Shown: positions 43,662 to 52,922, counted from the first letter of the stretch. The stretch: 64,000 bases of DNA from Litoribacter ruber (GCF_018500185.1 NZ_JAHBGI010000008.1:62001-126000), one strand, 5' to 3'. The notes: generated from the sequence alone by a model not told the origin. Translations and numbers: made by a program.

Positions 43662-44888
43662 ATGAAAGAATTATTAGCCAAGTTTGAAAACAAACAACCT
43701 GAAATTGTTTTTGAATGGAGCGATAGCGAAACCGAAGCGGAAGGCTGGGTTGTCATCAATTCACTCCGTGGCGGTGCAGCCGGCGGAGGGACCCGTATGA
43801 GAAAAGGTTTGGACAAAAGGGAAGTAGAATCCCTAGCCAAAACCATGGAGGTAAAATTCACCGTATCCGGCCCCGCAATTGGCGGCGCCAAATCGGGTAT
43901 CAACTTCGACCCCGCTGACCCAAGAAAAGACGAGGTATTGAAAAGATGGTACAAGGCGGTGATGCCATTGTTGAAAAACTACTACGGCACAGGGGGAGAC
44001 CTCAACGTGGACGAAATCCATGAGGTGATCCCAATTACCGAATCTTACGGCCTTTGGCATCCACAGGAGGGCGTAGTAAATGGGCATTTCCACGCCACCG
44101 AACCACAAAAAATCAGAAAGATAGGCCAACTGCGCCAAGGAGTTTCCAAAGTTTTGGAAGATCCCCACTATACCCCTAACGGACCAAAAAAATATACCGT
44201 AGCCGATATGATCACAGGCTATGGCGTAGCAGAAGCCGTAAGACACTATTATAAAACCTGGGGCGGAAACCTGAAAGGAAAGAGAGCTGTCATCCAGGGA
44301 TGGGGCAACGTAGGGGCTGCGGCCGCATGTTTCCTTGCCGTAGAAGGCGTGAAAATCGTGGGCATCATCGATCGAGAGGGTGGATTGATCAACGAAAAGG
44401 GCTTCACTCTTGACGAGGTTCGCGAGCTGTTTGTAAACAGAGAAGGTAACAAGTTGGTGGCGGAAAACATGGTTTCCTTTGAGGAAATGAACCAGAGGGT
44501 TTGGGATCTTGAAAGCGAGATCTTTATTCCTGCTGCGGCTTCCAGGTTGATCACCAAGGAGCAAGTAGAGAGAATGGCCAATGCCGGCCTTGAGGTTATT
44601 TCTTGTGGTGCCAATGTACCTTTCGCGGATAAGGAGATTTTCTTTGGTCCTACGGGCGTTTTCGCGGATGAACGCGTGGCAGTTATCCCTGATTTCATCG
44701 CTAACTGCGGGATGGCAAGGGTTTTTGCCTATCTGATGTCTGAAAAAGCGGTGTTGACCGATGACGGAATCTTCAAAGACGTGAGCAGGACCATCGCCAA
44801 GGCCATGAAAAAGACCTATGAAAAGAACCCATCCAAAACCAGAATAGCCCAATCCTCATTTGAAATTGCGCTCAACCAGCTGGTATAA
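43662..44888 (+). CDS. Glu/Leu/Phe/Val dehydrogenase family protein
   Basis: 408 residues. GGAAGGGTRMRKGLDKREVESLAKTM, the catalytic-lysine segment GPAIGGAKSGINFDP, GTGGDLNVDE (in place of the usual DVGT segment), and the NAD(P) fold GKRAVIQGWGNVGAAAACFL show the family. NPAASR-type residues appear as FIPAAASRLIT, and SCGANVPF fits the substrate pocket. It would interconvert an amino acid with its 2-oxo acid and ammonia. The substrate could be glutamate or a branched-chain amino acid; the sequence I can see does not settle it. Monocistronic, with a strong terminator 12 bp after the stop. Confidence 0.85.
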   Translation: MKELLAKFENKQPEIVFEWSDSETEAEGWVVINSLRGGAAGGGTRMRKGLDKREVESLAKTMEVKFTVSGPAIGGAKSGINFDPADPRKDEVLKRWYKAVMPLLKNYYGTGGDLNVDEIHEVIPITESYGLWHPQEGVVNGHFHATEPQKIRKIGQLRQGVSKVLEDPHYTPNGPKKYTVADMITGYGVAEAVRHYYKTWGGNLKGKRAVIQGWGNVGAAAACFLAVEGVKIVGIIDREGGLINEKGFTLDEVRELFVNREGNKLVAENMVSFEEMNQRVWDLESEIFIPAAASRLITKEQVERMANAGLEVISCGANVPFADKEIFFGPTGVFADERVAVIPDFIANCGMARVFAYLMSEKAVLTDDGIFKDVSRTIAKAMKKTYEKNPSKTRIAQSSFEIALNQLV

Positions 44889-44900
44889 ATTAAAGTATCC

Positions 44901-44935
44901 AAACCAGGCCCCTCCACAGGCCTGGTTTTATTTTT
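44901..44935 (+). terminator. Terminator of the dehydrogenase gene
   Basis: AAACCAGGCC (44901-44910) pairs with GGCCTGGTTT (44919-44928) over an 8-nt loop, followed by TTATTTTT. Confidence 0.9.
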
Positions 44936-45021
44936 AAATGACTGCGGAGAAGATTATGGAGCCTCTATTTTCCGCTCACACAATTTTTTTTCTAAATGTA
45001 AAAATACACGCTTCGAATTTC

Positions 45022-45046
45022 TAAATTTGGATTCTATTATAGAATC
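45022..45046 (+). promoter_or_regulatory. nhaD promoter box with adjoining 17-bp palindrome
   Basis: TAAATTTG at 45022-45029 matches the Bacteroidota -7 box. The next bases, GATTCTATTATAGAATC (45030-45046), form a perfect 8-1-8 palindrome over the expected transcription start, 8 bp before the ATG. This is the position of a repressor operator. An alternative reading is a small 5' hairpin covering the start region. Confidence 0.55.
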
Positions 45047-45054
45047 AAACCTTA

Positions 45055-46575
45055 ATGAAAAACTATGTTGCCGTTGTAATGCTGCTGTTGGGCATTTGTC
45101 TTTCACCCGGACAAGAACTTTTGGCACTGCAAACAACCCCATCGCAAGAAACCACCCCCGAGTACCAAGAAAATATCCAAGATTTAGACACAGATGAGGT
45201 TCCCGAATCCATATTGGAGCCTGAGCATCTGGATGAACATGGGCATGCTCCTGGTTGGTTGGTGATTCCCTTTGTGCTTCTGCTGCTGATGATCGCCACA
45301 GGCCCACTGTTTTATGAGCATTTTTGGCATCACCACTACCCCAAAGTAGCCGTGGGTCTGGCTTTCATAGTGGTTTGCTATTACTTGTTTGTCCTCCACA
45401 ATGTGCACCACCCCGTGCATGCCATGGCGGAATACATTCAATTCATTGCCCTTTTGGCTTCACTTTATATAGCATCGGGCGGGATTTTGATTGAGATAGA
45501 CAAGAAATCCACACCACTGGCCAATGTGGCTTTGTTGGTGATCGGGGCTTTGGTTTCCAACCTAATTGGTACCACAGGAGCTTCCATGCTATTGATACGG
45601 CCATTTATACGCCTTAACAAAAACAATATTAAAGCCTACCATATCATTTTTTTCATTTTCATGGTGAGCAATGTGGGCGGTTCATTGACTCCGATTGGTG
45701 ATCCACCGCTATTCTTGGGATTCCTAAAAGGAGTACCCTTTTTCTGGACGCTGGAAGCCAACTGGCCGGCATGGGTACTGGCTCTGGCCCTGTTGTCCAC
45801 AGCTTTCTACTTTATTGACCGCAAATTTGGCAAAACCGAAGATGAGTTGGCTTTGGAGGAGGAAGTGACCTACACCAATAAATTCAGAATGGTAGGGGCA
45901 AAAAACTTCCTTTGGCTCCTAATTGTGATCCTATCGGTCTTCTTGGACCCAAATGTGCTGGACTGGGTTCCTGCCATCCATTATGATGGGCAGAAGTTTT
46001 CCTTTCTAAGGGAAATCATTATGCTCAGCGTGGCATTTTTATCCTACAAATTTGCTAACCAAGAAGCCATAAAGGGCAACGAATTCAATTTCGAGCCTAT
46101 CCGGGAAGTTGCTTTTATCTTTATCGGCATATTTGGCACCATGATGCCGGCCCTTGAACTCGTCGGTAATTTTGCCAAATCCCCTGAAGGAGCCGCCCTG
46201 ATTACACACAATACGCTTTACTGGGGCACAGGATTGCTTTCCGGGTTTCTGGACAATGCACCTACTTATTTAAACTTCCTGGCAGCTGCAATGGCCTCTC
46301 AAGGGGCAGATATCAACAGTGTGACCATGGTACAGGATTTTGCATTAAACAGGTACGAGGACTCAGCATTTGAATTGATGGCTATATCCATTGCTGCCGT
46401 ATTCTTCGGCGCCATGACCTATATAGGCAACGGACCCAATTTCATGGTAAAATCTATCGCGGAACAAAACGGCATAAAAATGCCCTCCTTCTTTGGCTAT
46501 ATCCTGAGGTTTTCAATTCCTTTATTGCTGCCAATCCTGATAATAACTTGGCTGATGTTCTTCGCATTTGTCTAA
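45055..46575 (+). CDS. nhaD: NhaD-type Na+/H+ antiporter
   Basis: 506 residues. A cleavable-looking N-terminal hydrophobic segment (1-26) is followed by an acidic linker of about 35 residues containing EHLDEHGHAPGW, then about 12 membrane segments. ALVSNLIGTTGASMLLIRPFI, SNVGGSLTPIGDPPLFLGFL and GFLDNAPTYLNFL are the hallmark motifs of NhaD in the ion-transporter superfamily. It expels Na+ (or Li+) in exchange for protons and supports growth at high pH and salt, consistent with a marine or brackish bacterium. Expression is probably controlled through the palindrome at its promoter. A bidirectional terminator follows. Confidence 0.9.
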   Translation: MKNYVAVVMLLLGICLSPGQELLALQTTPSQETTPEYQENIQDLDTDEVPESILEPEHLDEHGHAPGWLVIPFVLLLLMIATGPLFYEHFWHHHYPKVAVGLAFIVVCYYLFVLHNVHHPVHAMAEYIQFIALLASLYIASGGILIEIDKKSTPLANVALLVIGALVSNLIGTTGASMLLIRPFIRLNKNNIKAYHIIFFIFMVSNVGGSLTPIGDPPLFLGFLKGVPFFWTLEANWPAWVLALALLSTAFYFIDRKFGKTEDELALEEEVTYTNKFRMVGAKNFLWLLIVILSVFLDPNVLDWVPAIHYDGQKFSFLREIIMLSVAFLSYKFANQEAIKGNEFNFEPIREVAFIFIGIFGTMMPALELVGNFAKSPEGAALITHNTLYWGTGLLSGFLDNAPTYLNFLAAAMASQGADINSVTMVQDFALNRYEDSAFELMAISIAAVFFGAMTYIGNGPNFMVKSIAEQNGIKMPSFFGYILRFSIPLLLPILIITWLMFFAFV

Positions 46576-46593
46576 AGCGGAATACAACCTCAT

Positions 46594-46629
46594 AAAAAAG
46601 GTCGCAGAAAACATCCTGCGACCTTTTTT
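46594..46629. terminator. Bidirectional terminator between nhaD and the lipoprotein gene
   Basis: A 14-bp perfect stem (46594-46607 with 46616-46629; core GGTCGCAG/CTGCGACC) with an A run on one side and a T run on the other. It serves both convergent genes. Confidence 0.92.
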
Positions 46630-46649
46630 TATAATTTGCATTAAAAGAA

Positions 46650-47216
46650 TCATGGTTGCTCCACTTGGCTTTTCACCTTTAAAACCCTGGGGCTCAACAG
46701 CAAGACCTTTTGGGTAGTCTCAAGCTCATATGTGGATAAGTTTCCCGAAACCGGGTCTGTGGATAACTTTGCCATGGTTTCGGACTGGTAAAAAGTATTC
46801 TTGTCGAAAGCTTTCACCAATATTTCATCCACTCGATCCCCATCATATATTACCGTCATTTCCTCGATGTTTGAATTTTCACCTGGCTTGAGTCTATAGC
46901 TTGTAGTCCCGTTTTCATCCACAATATCGTAAGCGGTGGCCAAAGATGCTTTATTGATATCGGCCTGAATAAACCAATCCAGTTCACTCCTCCACTGCTC
47001 CCTAGTGAGTTGCTGCCTTACTTGTTCATGATCTCCATTCACATACAGATCCTTCCGCAAGTCTACCCCCTCCAATCCGTCTATCTGTTTGTTGATAAAG
47101 TCAGATATGGGGAAATAAGTATCTATCTGTGTGGGGTTCTTTATGGACTTTTCCACCTGATTTCCACAGGAAGCCAGCATCCATACAACTCCACAAATTC
47201 CTAATTTTCTCCACAT
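46650..47216 (-). CDS. Hypothetical lipoprotein
   Basis: 188 residues. The signal peptide ends in the lipobox LASC with C17. The mature protein is soluble and mixed alpha/beta: FPISDFINKQIDGLEG, EQWRSELDWFIQADINKASLATAYD, and strand-rich YELETTQKVLLLSPRVLKV near the end. No family is recognised with confidence. It begins 1 bp after the gpmI stop codon, so it is probably co-transcribed with gpmI, which by itself says nothing about function. Confidence 0.75.
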   Translation of the reverse strand: MWRKLGICGVVWMLASCGNQVEKSIKNPTQIDTYFPISDFINKQIDGLEGVDLRKDLYVNGDHEQVRQQLTREQWRSELDWFIQADINKASLATAYDIVDENGTTSYRLKPGENSNIEEMTVIYDGDRVDEILVKAFDKNTFYQSETMAKLSTDPVSGNLSTYELETTQKVLLLSPRVLKVKSQVEQP

Positions 47217-47217
47217 A

Positions 47218-48741
47218 CTATTTCAAAAGCACTTCTCCGGTCATTTCTTTTGGGATATCCACACCCATCAGTTTGAGAATTGTGGGTGCAAGATCTCCAA
47301 GCTTACCGTCTTTTACCTCCAATTTATCCACAGGGTCCACCATTATACAAGGCACCAAGTTAGTGGTGTGTGCAGTATTTGGCGTACCGTCCTCGTTGAT
47401 CATCATGTCGCTGTTGCCATGATCAGCGATCACGATGGTGGTGTATCCATGTGCCAAAGCATTGCCAATCACTGACTCAGCACACTTATCCACAGCCTCA
47501 CATGCTTTGACGGCGGCCTCAAAAACCCCTGTATGTCCAACCATATCCGGGTTCGCATAATTCAGGCAAACAAAGTCTACCTCTTCACGCTCCAATTCGG
47601 TATTAATCTTGGAAGTGATTTCAAAGGCACTCATTTCAGGCTTTAGATCATAAGTTGCCACTTTGGGCGAGCTGCATAGGATACGGCTTTCTCCTTCAAA
47701 CACGGTTTCACGTCCTCCAGAAAAGAAAAAGGTAACGTGTGGATACTTCTCTGTTTCAGCAATCCTTATCTGGCTTTTTCCAGCTGCTGCCAACACTTCA
47801 CCGAGCGTCTGTTGAAGATTATCTTTGTCGAAGATGACCTTCACGTTGTTGAATGTTTCATCGTAATTAGTGAAAGTGATGTAATCCAGATCAAGTTTTC
47901 TCATCTGGTACTCATCAAAATCCCTCTGGGAAAGCACCTGGGTGATTTCCCTACCACGGTCGGTACGGAAATTAAAACACACCACCATATCCTTATCCTC
48001 AATCACACCCAATGGCTTGCCTTCATTGTTCATGCCTATGATAGGACGGATAAACTCATCTGTCACCCCATTGTCATAAGATTTTTGGATCGCATCAATG
48101 ATGTTTTTGGATCTTTCTCCTTCACCTTTGACCATGGCATCGTATGCCAGCTTTACCCTTTCCCAACGGTTGTCGCGGTCCATGGCATAGTATCGGCCAA
48201 TTACCGAAGCAATTTTTCCGGTCGAATGCTCCAGGTGAGCCTGCAAATCCTTTAAATATGCCACTCCGCCTTTGGGATCGGTATCCCGGCCATCGGTAAA
48301 GGCGTGGATAAACGCTTCCTCCACCCCATTGGCCTTGGCTGCATCGCAGAGGCCTTTGAGGTGATCAATATGGGAGTGCACACCTCCATCTGATACCAAC
48401 CCGATAAAGTGCACCTTGCCGCCTCTTTCCTTGACATTGGCAAATGCCTGCGCCAAGATTGGATTGCTGGCCAGCTCACCGTTCTTTACAGCATTGTTAA
48501 TCTTAACCAGGTCTTGATAAACAACTCTTCCTGCGCCTATATTCATATGCCCAACTTCAGAATTGCCCATCTGCCCTTCAGGCAAACCAACAGCAAGACC
48601 GGAAGCTTCCAGTTTGGAGTGAGGGTATTTTTCAAAAAGAGAATCGATAAAAGGCGTCTTGGCCTTCGCTATGGCAGAAACCTCCGGGTTGGTGGCAATA
48701 CCCCAACCATCCAGAATCATCAGTAACACTTTCTTATTCAT
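47218..48741 (-). CDS. gpmI: 2,3-bisphosphoglycerate-independent phosphoglycerate mutase
   Basis: 507 residues from the ATG at 48741; a frame extending to 48768 adds nine residues (MNQNCYICH) not found in the family. LLMILDGWGIATNPE holds the first metal site, GQMGNSEVGHMNIGAG contains the phosphorylated serine S61, and VCFNFRTDRGREITQVL, NYANPDMVGHTG and IADHGNSDMM complete the Mn2+ sites. It interconverts 3- and 2-phosphoglycerate in glycolysis and gluconeogenesis. The enzyme is the form usual in Bacteroidota. Confidence 0.95.
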   Translation of the reverse strand: MNKKVLLMILDGWGIATNPEVSAIAKAKTPFIDSLFEKYPHSKLEASGLAVGLPEGQMGNSEVGHMNIGAGRVVYQDLVKINNAVKNGELASNPILAQAFANVKERGGKVHFIGLVSDGGVHSHIDHLKGLCDAAKANGVEEAFIHAFTDGRDTDPKGGVAYLKDLQAHLEHSTGKIASVIGRYYAMDRDNRWERVKLAYDAMVKGEGERSKNIIDAIQKSYDNGVTDEFIRPIIGMNNEGKPLGVIEDKDMVVCFNFRTDRGREITQVLSQRDFDEYQMRKLDLDYITFTNYDETFNNVKVIFDKDNLQQTLGEVLAAAGKSQIRIAETEKYPHVTFFFSGGRETVFEGESRILCSSPKVATYDLKPEMSAFEITSKINTELEREEVDFVCLNYANPDMVGHTGVFEAAVKACEAVDKCAESVIGNALAHGYTTIVIADHGNSDMMINEDGTPNTAHTTNLVPCIMVDPVDKLEVKDGKLGDLAPTILKLMGVDIPKEMTGEVLLK

Positions 48742-48920
48742 ATGGCAAATATAGCAATTTTGATTCAAGGCTAGAATCCTTCCTCAGGTTACCTTTTTAT
48801 GAATCATTTTAGGTTCAAATGGTTTTTGAAATTGAAATATTTTAGGTTGCTTTGCACCCAAAACATCCAGAGTCCTATTTTTTCAAGATTAGTTAAATTG
48901 GCAAAGTATTTGAAGAAGCC

Positions 48921-49322
48921 ATGGTAATGAAAACCCCTAATGCCCTTTCTGCTTTAGTTTTATCCTTTTTGCTCCTGCTTCCAGTCGTGGCAAACGGCTT
49001 GGCTGTGGAAGAAATCGTAACTTCCTTCAAGATAGGATCGAGCAGGGATTTGGCTAAATATTTCGAAAACACCGTTGAGCTGAATGTCAACGGCAGCCAG
49101 GGCGATTTTTCAAGGAGCCAAGCCGAATTGGTCTTCAGAGATTTTTTCAAACGCTATCCAGCCGAGGATTTTCAGGTCGTGCACAAGGGAGAATCCCTCC
49201 AAAACATCAAATATATGATTGGCTACTACTCCAGTCAAGAGTGTACATTCAGAGTGCTCATCAAGGCCCGTGAAGTAAACGACCAGATGAGGATCTACAG
49301 CATGGACTTCAAAAAAGACTAA
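48921..49322 (+). CDS. DUF4783 family secreted protein
   Basis: 133 residues; an ATG two codons later (48927) is an equally good start. The signal peptide covers about 8-27 (LSALVLSFLLLLPVVANGLA). The mature part, EEIVTSFKIGSSRDLAKYFENTVELNVNG then SRSQAELVFRDFFKRYPAEDF, is the DUF4783 pattern, a small NTF2-like domain common in Bacteroidota. Function is unknown. Its last 4 bp overlap the end of the convergent DUF6702 gene. Confidence 0.8.
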   Translation: MVMKTPNALSALVLSFLLLLPVVANGLAVEEIVTSFKIGSSRDLAKYFENTVELNVNGSQGDFSRSQAELVFRDFFKRYPAEDFQVVHKGESLQNIKYMIGYYSSQECTFRVLIKAREVNDQMRIYSMDFKKD

Positions 49323-49813
49323 TTAACCAATTTTACAACCCCTTCCGTTTTGCGCTTATCGAGCATCAGGGACTTAGGTTTGCTGCCTGAATAAACGTGG
49401 ACAATATTCTGCTGACCTTCAAAATATTTAAGCAGCAAAGTGTTCTTATACCTCACTTCTTTAGGTCTTTTCGCTTTTTCGCTTTCCAAATAGAACCAAG
49501 CCGCATCCTCCTCTACCTCAAAACCCAGATAGGACAATCGCAGAATGTTGCCATTGACCTCAAGGCTGTTGTTTTTCAAAAGGTAATCCTCCACCATTTT
49601 CTCCAAAGTCACATTATCCGCAGGATTGAGAAAATTGATAGACTCCCCGCTTTCACCGGCAAGGGCCTCCTCCAAGTCATCCCAGAAAATTCTTTGTGCG
49701 ATTTCAAACCGTTGGGTGTCCGAATTATACCTAGCTTCGGTTAGGCTGATGTAAAAGGGGTGAAAATTTACCATCCATCCTAAAATGGCGGTTAAAATAA
49801 AATGGACAGGCAT
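49319..49813 (-). CDS. DUF6702 family protein
   Basis: 164 residues. A short N-terminal hydrophobic segment (about 1-15) is followed by FHPFYISLTEARYN, QRFEIAQRIFWDDLEEAL, and a second half with LRLSYLGFEVEEDAAWFYLE. This pattern of a beta-rich secreted protein starting FHP-x-Y-S-x-T is that of DUF6702. In many Bacteroidota it is found beside HupE/UreJ-type and M1 peptidase genes, as it is here; no function is established. It is convergent with DUF4783 and divergent from HupE. Confidence 0.75.
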   Translation of the reverse strand: MPVHFILTAILGWMVNFHPFYISLTEARYNSDTQRFEIAQRIFWDDLEEALAGESGESINFLNPADNVTLEKMVEDYLLKNNSLEVNGNILRLSYLGFEVEEDAAWFYLESEKAKRPKEVRYKNTLLLKYFEGQQNIVHVYSGSKPKSLMLDKRKTEGVVKLVN

Positions 49814-49830
49814 TTACTTATGGCTTTTGC

Positions 49831-49838
49831 TATTTTTG
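49831..49838 (+). promoter_or_regulatory. Possible -7 promoter box of the HupE/UreJ gene
   Basis: TATTTTTG matches TAnnTTTG, 70 bp before the start codon, without a good -33 TTG. Confidence 0.3.
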
Positions 49839-49908
49839 TGCAAATTATACATTAATATTACAATCCCGAAAAGGGCCATCTTAAAAAAATATAATACAAA
49901 ATACAATT

Positions 49909-50487
49909 ATGAGTCAATTTGAAGTTTATTTCAAATTAGGTATTGCCCATATCCTGGATTTAGAGGGTTTTGACCACATTCTTTTCGTCATTGCGCTCTG
50001 TGCAATTTATCTCGGAAGAGACTGGCGAAAGATCATCATTCTGGTCACTGCCTTTACTATCGGACACTCCATCACCTTGGCCCTTGCCACCTTGAACATC
50101 ATCAAAGTCAATAGCGCAATGGTCGAATTCCTCATTCCGGTCACCATTGCCATCACCGCCCTTTTCAACATCTTCAAACCGCGCCCTACCAACGGTCGGG
50201 GAGTTCAGATAAACTATTTCTTTGCGCTTTTCTTCGGACTTATCCACGGTTTGGGTTTTTCCAATTACCTGCGATCCCTTTTGGGCAGGGAAGCCTCCAT
50301 CTTCCAGCCTCTATTGGCTTTCAACCTCGGCCTTGAGGTTGGGCAATTGGCCATCGTCGCCATTTTCCTGCTCATCGGATCCATCTTCGTGGGCATATTT
50401 GGCAACCGCAAGGAGTGGACTCTGGTCACTTCGGCGGTAGTATTGGGTATGGCCGTGATGATGGTGCTGGAGAATAGGTATTGGTAA
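49909..50487 (+). CDS. HupE/UreJ family membrane protein
   Basis: 192 residues with about six membrane segments. HILDLEGFDHILFVIALCAIY, AFTIGHSITLALA and FGLIHGLGFSNYL hold the conserved histidines (GFDH, GHS, HG) of the HupE/UreJ family of presumed nickel or cobalt carriers. The metal is not proved, and in Bacteroidota many members lack hydrogenase or urease neighbours. None of these enzymes is in the window; the M1 peptidase next door is a zinc enzyme. A 7-bp tandem repeat separates it from the M1 gene. Confidence 0.8.
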   Translation: MSQFEVYFKLGIAHILDLEGFDHILFVIALCAIYLGRDWRKIIILVTAFTIGHSITLALATLNIIKVNSAMVEFLIPVTIAITALFNIFKPRPTNGRGVQINYFFALFFGLIHGLGFSNYLRSLLGREASIFQPLLAFNLGLEVGQLAIVAIFLLIGSIFVGIFGNRKEWTLVTSAVVLGMAVMMVLENRYW

Positions 50488-50489
50488 AG

Positions 50490-50510
50490 GAAGACCGAAG
50501 ACCGGAGACC
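50490..50510. repeat. 7-bp tandem repeat GAAGACC
   Basis: Three consecutive units, GAAGACC, GAAGACC and GGAGACC, directly after the HupE/UreJ stop codon. The same motif type occurs in reverse orientation at 15457-15484. Confidence 0.6.
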
Positions 50511-50562
50511 GAAAGCAAATATATTGAGGGAAGGCTGAGGGGGAATATTTATAAATCACACT

Positions 50563-52890
50563 ATGAAAAAAACAATTCTATTCGTTTTAATGGGCTTTAT
50601 GCTTTCCCCATTGGCCCAAGGACAGCACAGCGAACAAAACCATGCCGAGCGATTCGAGCAACTCGGCCCCATGTTGCGCTCCCCAAACGTTTACCGAACC
50701 GCCTCTGGGGCGCCCGGACACATGTATTGGCAACAAAAGGCCGACCATGAGATCGAAGTGGAGCTGGATGATGAAAACCAGTCCATAACCGGTACCCAGA
50801 AAGTCACCTATTTCAACAATTCACCTGACCAGCTCAATTACCTCTGGATTCAGCTCGACCAAAACGAGCGGGCTAAAGATTCAGACACCCATAAAATTGC
50901 CCCAAGCAAAATAGATTCCCGCATGTCGCTCAGGCAGCTGGAAACGATTCTCTGGCATGACCTGGACCTGGGATACAAGATCAATTCGGTGAGAGACCTT
51001 CAGGGCAACGACATCCCGGTCACCATCAACAAAACCATGATGCGGTTAGACCTGCCCGAACCGTTGAAAGCAGGGGAGACATTTGAGTTTCGTGTGGATT
51101 GGAGCTTTAACATCCATGACAGGATGAGCTTCATCGGTGGCCGCCCCGGCTATGAGTATTTTGAAAAGGACGGCAACTACCTTTATACCATGGCCGAATG
51201 GTTTCCAAGAATGGCCGTTTATTCTGATTTTGAAGGCTGGCAAAACAAGCAGTTTTATGGCAGGGGAGAATTTGCCCTGACATTTGGGGATTATAAAGTA
51301 TCGATCACCGTACCTGCTGACCATATGGTGGGTTCCACAGGCGTGTTGCAAAATCCTGAGGAGGTGCTCAGCCCAACGGAACTTGACCGATGGAACCAGG
51401 CGCAACAGGCTTTTGACAAGCCAGTAGTGATCCGCACCCAGGCCGAGGCCGAAAGACTCGAAAAAGGCCGGGCCAAGGACAAGAAAACCTGGATATTCCA
51501 TGCCGAAAACGTACGCGATTTTGCTTGGACCAGCAGCCGAAAATTCATCTGGGATGCCATGGCAGTGGAACTTGGCGGCAAGAATGTGATGGCCATGTCC
51601 TACTATGGCAAAGAAGGCAACCCGCTCTGGGAGCAATATTCTACAAGAGTAGTGGCACACACGCTAAAATCATATTCCGAAAAGACGTTTGATTATCCCT
51701 ACCCGGTGGCCATTTCCGTGGAAGGCAGCAATGGCATGGAATACCCCATGATCTGCTTCAACTACGGCCGGCCTGATGAAGACGGCACCTACTCGGAAGC
51801 GGTGAAATATGGGATGATCTCCGTGATTATCCACGAAGTAGGCCACAACTTTTTCCCCATGATTGTCAATTCCGACGAAAGACAGTGGTCCTGGATGGAT
51901 GAAGGGCTGAATACCTTCATGCAGTTTATGGCAGAACAGGAATGGGACAGGGATTATCCCTCCCGTAGAGGCCCAGCGCATAAAATCGTGCCCTACATGC
52001 GCTCCGAAAAGCACCTTTTGGAGCCCATCATGACCAATTCTGAAAACATCATCCAGTTTGGGCCAAACGCCTATGCCAAGCCAGCCACGGCGCTAAATAT
52101 CCTTCGTGAAACTGTGATGGGAAGGGAATTATTTGATTATGCCTTCAAGGAATATTCCCAACGCTGGAAATTCAAACATCCTACACCGGAGGATTTCTTC
52201 AGAACGATGGAAGATGCTTCGGCAGTTGATTTGGACTGGTTTTGGAGAGGATGGTTTTTTGGCACAGAGCCAGTGGACATGGCCATCAGCGAAGTGAACC
52301 ATTACAAAATGGACAGCAAGGATCCAAAAGAGATCAAAGCCCGCCAAAAAGAGGCTTTTGAAAGAGAAGAGGATTACATCAGCAAAGCCCACAACCGTAA
52401 TGACATTGCCCAAACGGTGGTGGAATCAGATCCTGAAACCAGGGATTTCTACAATTCTTTTGACAGATTTAGGGTCACTCCTGAGGATGAAAAAGAATAT
52501 AAGGAATTTATGGCCAGACTTTCTGAAAAAGAAAGGGAATTGTTGAATTCTGGCATGAATTTTTATGAAATAACTTTCGAAAACATCGGCGGCTTGGTAA
52601 TGCCCTTGATCATTGAATTCAACTATCGGGACGGAACTTCAGAAATTGAAAGAATTCCTGCTGAAATTTGGAGATTGAACGAGTCGGAGGTTACCAAAGT
52701 ATTCCCGAAAAAGAAAGAGGTCCAAAGCATCGTCCTCGATCCATATAGGGAAACAGCTGATATCGACGAAGCAAATAACTACTGGCCAAGACAACAGTTG
52801 CCTTCCCGATTTGAGCTTTTCAAGCAAAACTCAGGAGCAAGGGGCGCATCCACGGGAGATAATCCCATGAAAAGGGCCAGAAGAAGATAA
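50563..52890 (+). CDS. M1 family metallopeptidase
   Basis: 775 residues with a signal peptide (about 1-20, ending LAQGQ). The zinc site is intact: HEVGH at 424-428 and the third ligand E447 (HExxH, 18 residues, E) in QWSWMDEGLNTF. The exopeptidase motif usually written GAMEN appears as NGMEYPM. The N-terminal beta domain runs to about residue 250, and the region after 580 is charged and helical with an arginine-rich end. It cleaves N-terminal residues from peptides, probably in the periplasm or outside. Its neighbours DUF6702 and HupE/UreJ recur together in Bacteroidota by my recollection. A terminator follows. Confidence 0.9.
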   Translation: MKKTILFVLMGFMLSPLAQGQHSEQNHAERFEQLGPMLRSPNVYRTASGAPGHMYWQQKADHEIEVELDDENQSITGTQKVTYFNNSPDQLNYLWIQLDQNERAKDSDTHKIAPSKIDSRMSLRQLETILWHDLDLGYKINSVRDLQGNDIPVTINKTMMRLDLPEPLKAGETFEFRVDWSFNIHDRMSFIGGRPGYEYFEKDGNYLYTMAEWFPRMAVYSDFEGWQNKQFYGRGEFALTFGDYKVSITVPADHMVGSTGVLQNPEEVLSPTELDRWNQAQQAFDKPVVIRTQAEAERLEKGRAKDKKTWIFHAENVRDFAWTSSRKFIWDAMAVELGGKNVMAMSYYGKEGNPLWEQYSTRVVAHTLKSYSEKTFDYPYPVAISVEGSNGMEYPMICFNYGRPDEDGTYSEAVKYGMISVIIHEVGHNFFPMIVNSDERQWSWMDEGLNTFMQFMAEQEWDRDYPSRRGPAHKIVPYMRSEKHLLEPIMTNSENIIQFGPNAYAKPATALNILRETVMGRELFDYAFKEYSQRWKFKHPTPEDFFRTMEDASAVDLDWFWRGWFFGTEPVDMAISEVNHYKMDSKDPKEIKARQKEAFEREEDYISKAHNRNDIAQTVVESDPETRDFYNSFDRFRVTPEDEKEYKEFMARLSEKERELLNSGMNFYEITFENIGGLVMPLIIEFNYRDGTSEIERIPAEIWRLNESEVTKVFPKKKEVQSIVLDPYRETADIDEANNYWPRQQLPSRFELFKQNSGARGASTGDNPMKRARRR

Positions 52891-52922
52891 TACCTTGATT
52901 ACATAAACCAACTAATCCAGGT

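Noticed and set aside
43833-44852. A 339-codon minus-strand open frame under the dehydrogenase gene
   Set aside because: It is the mirror of a gene with clear family motifs and codon pattern, and its translation matches nothing recognisable.
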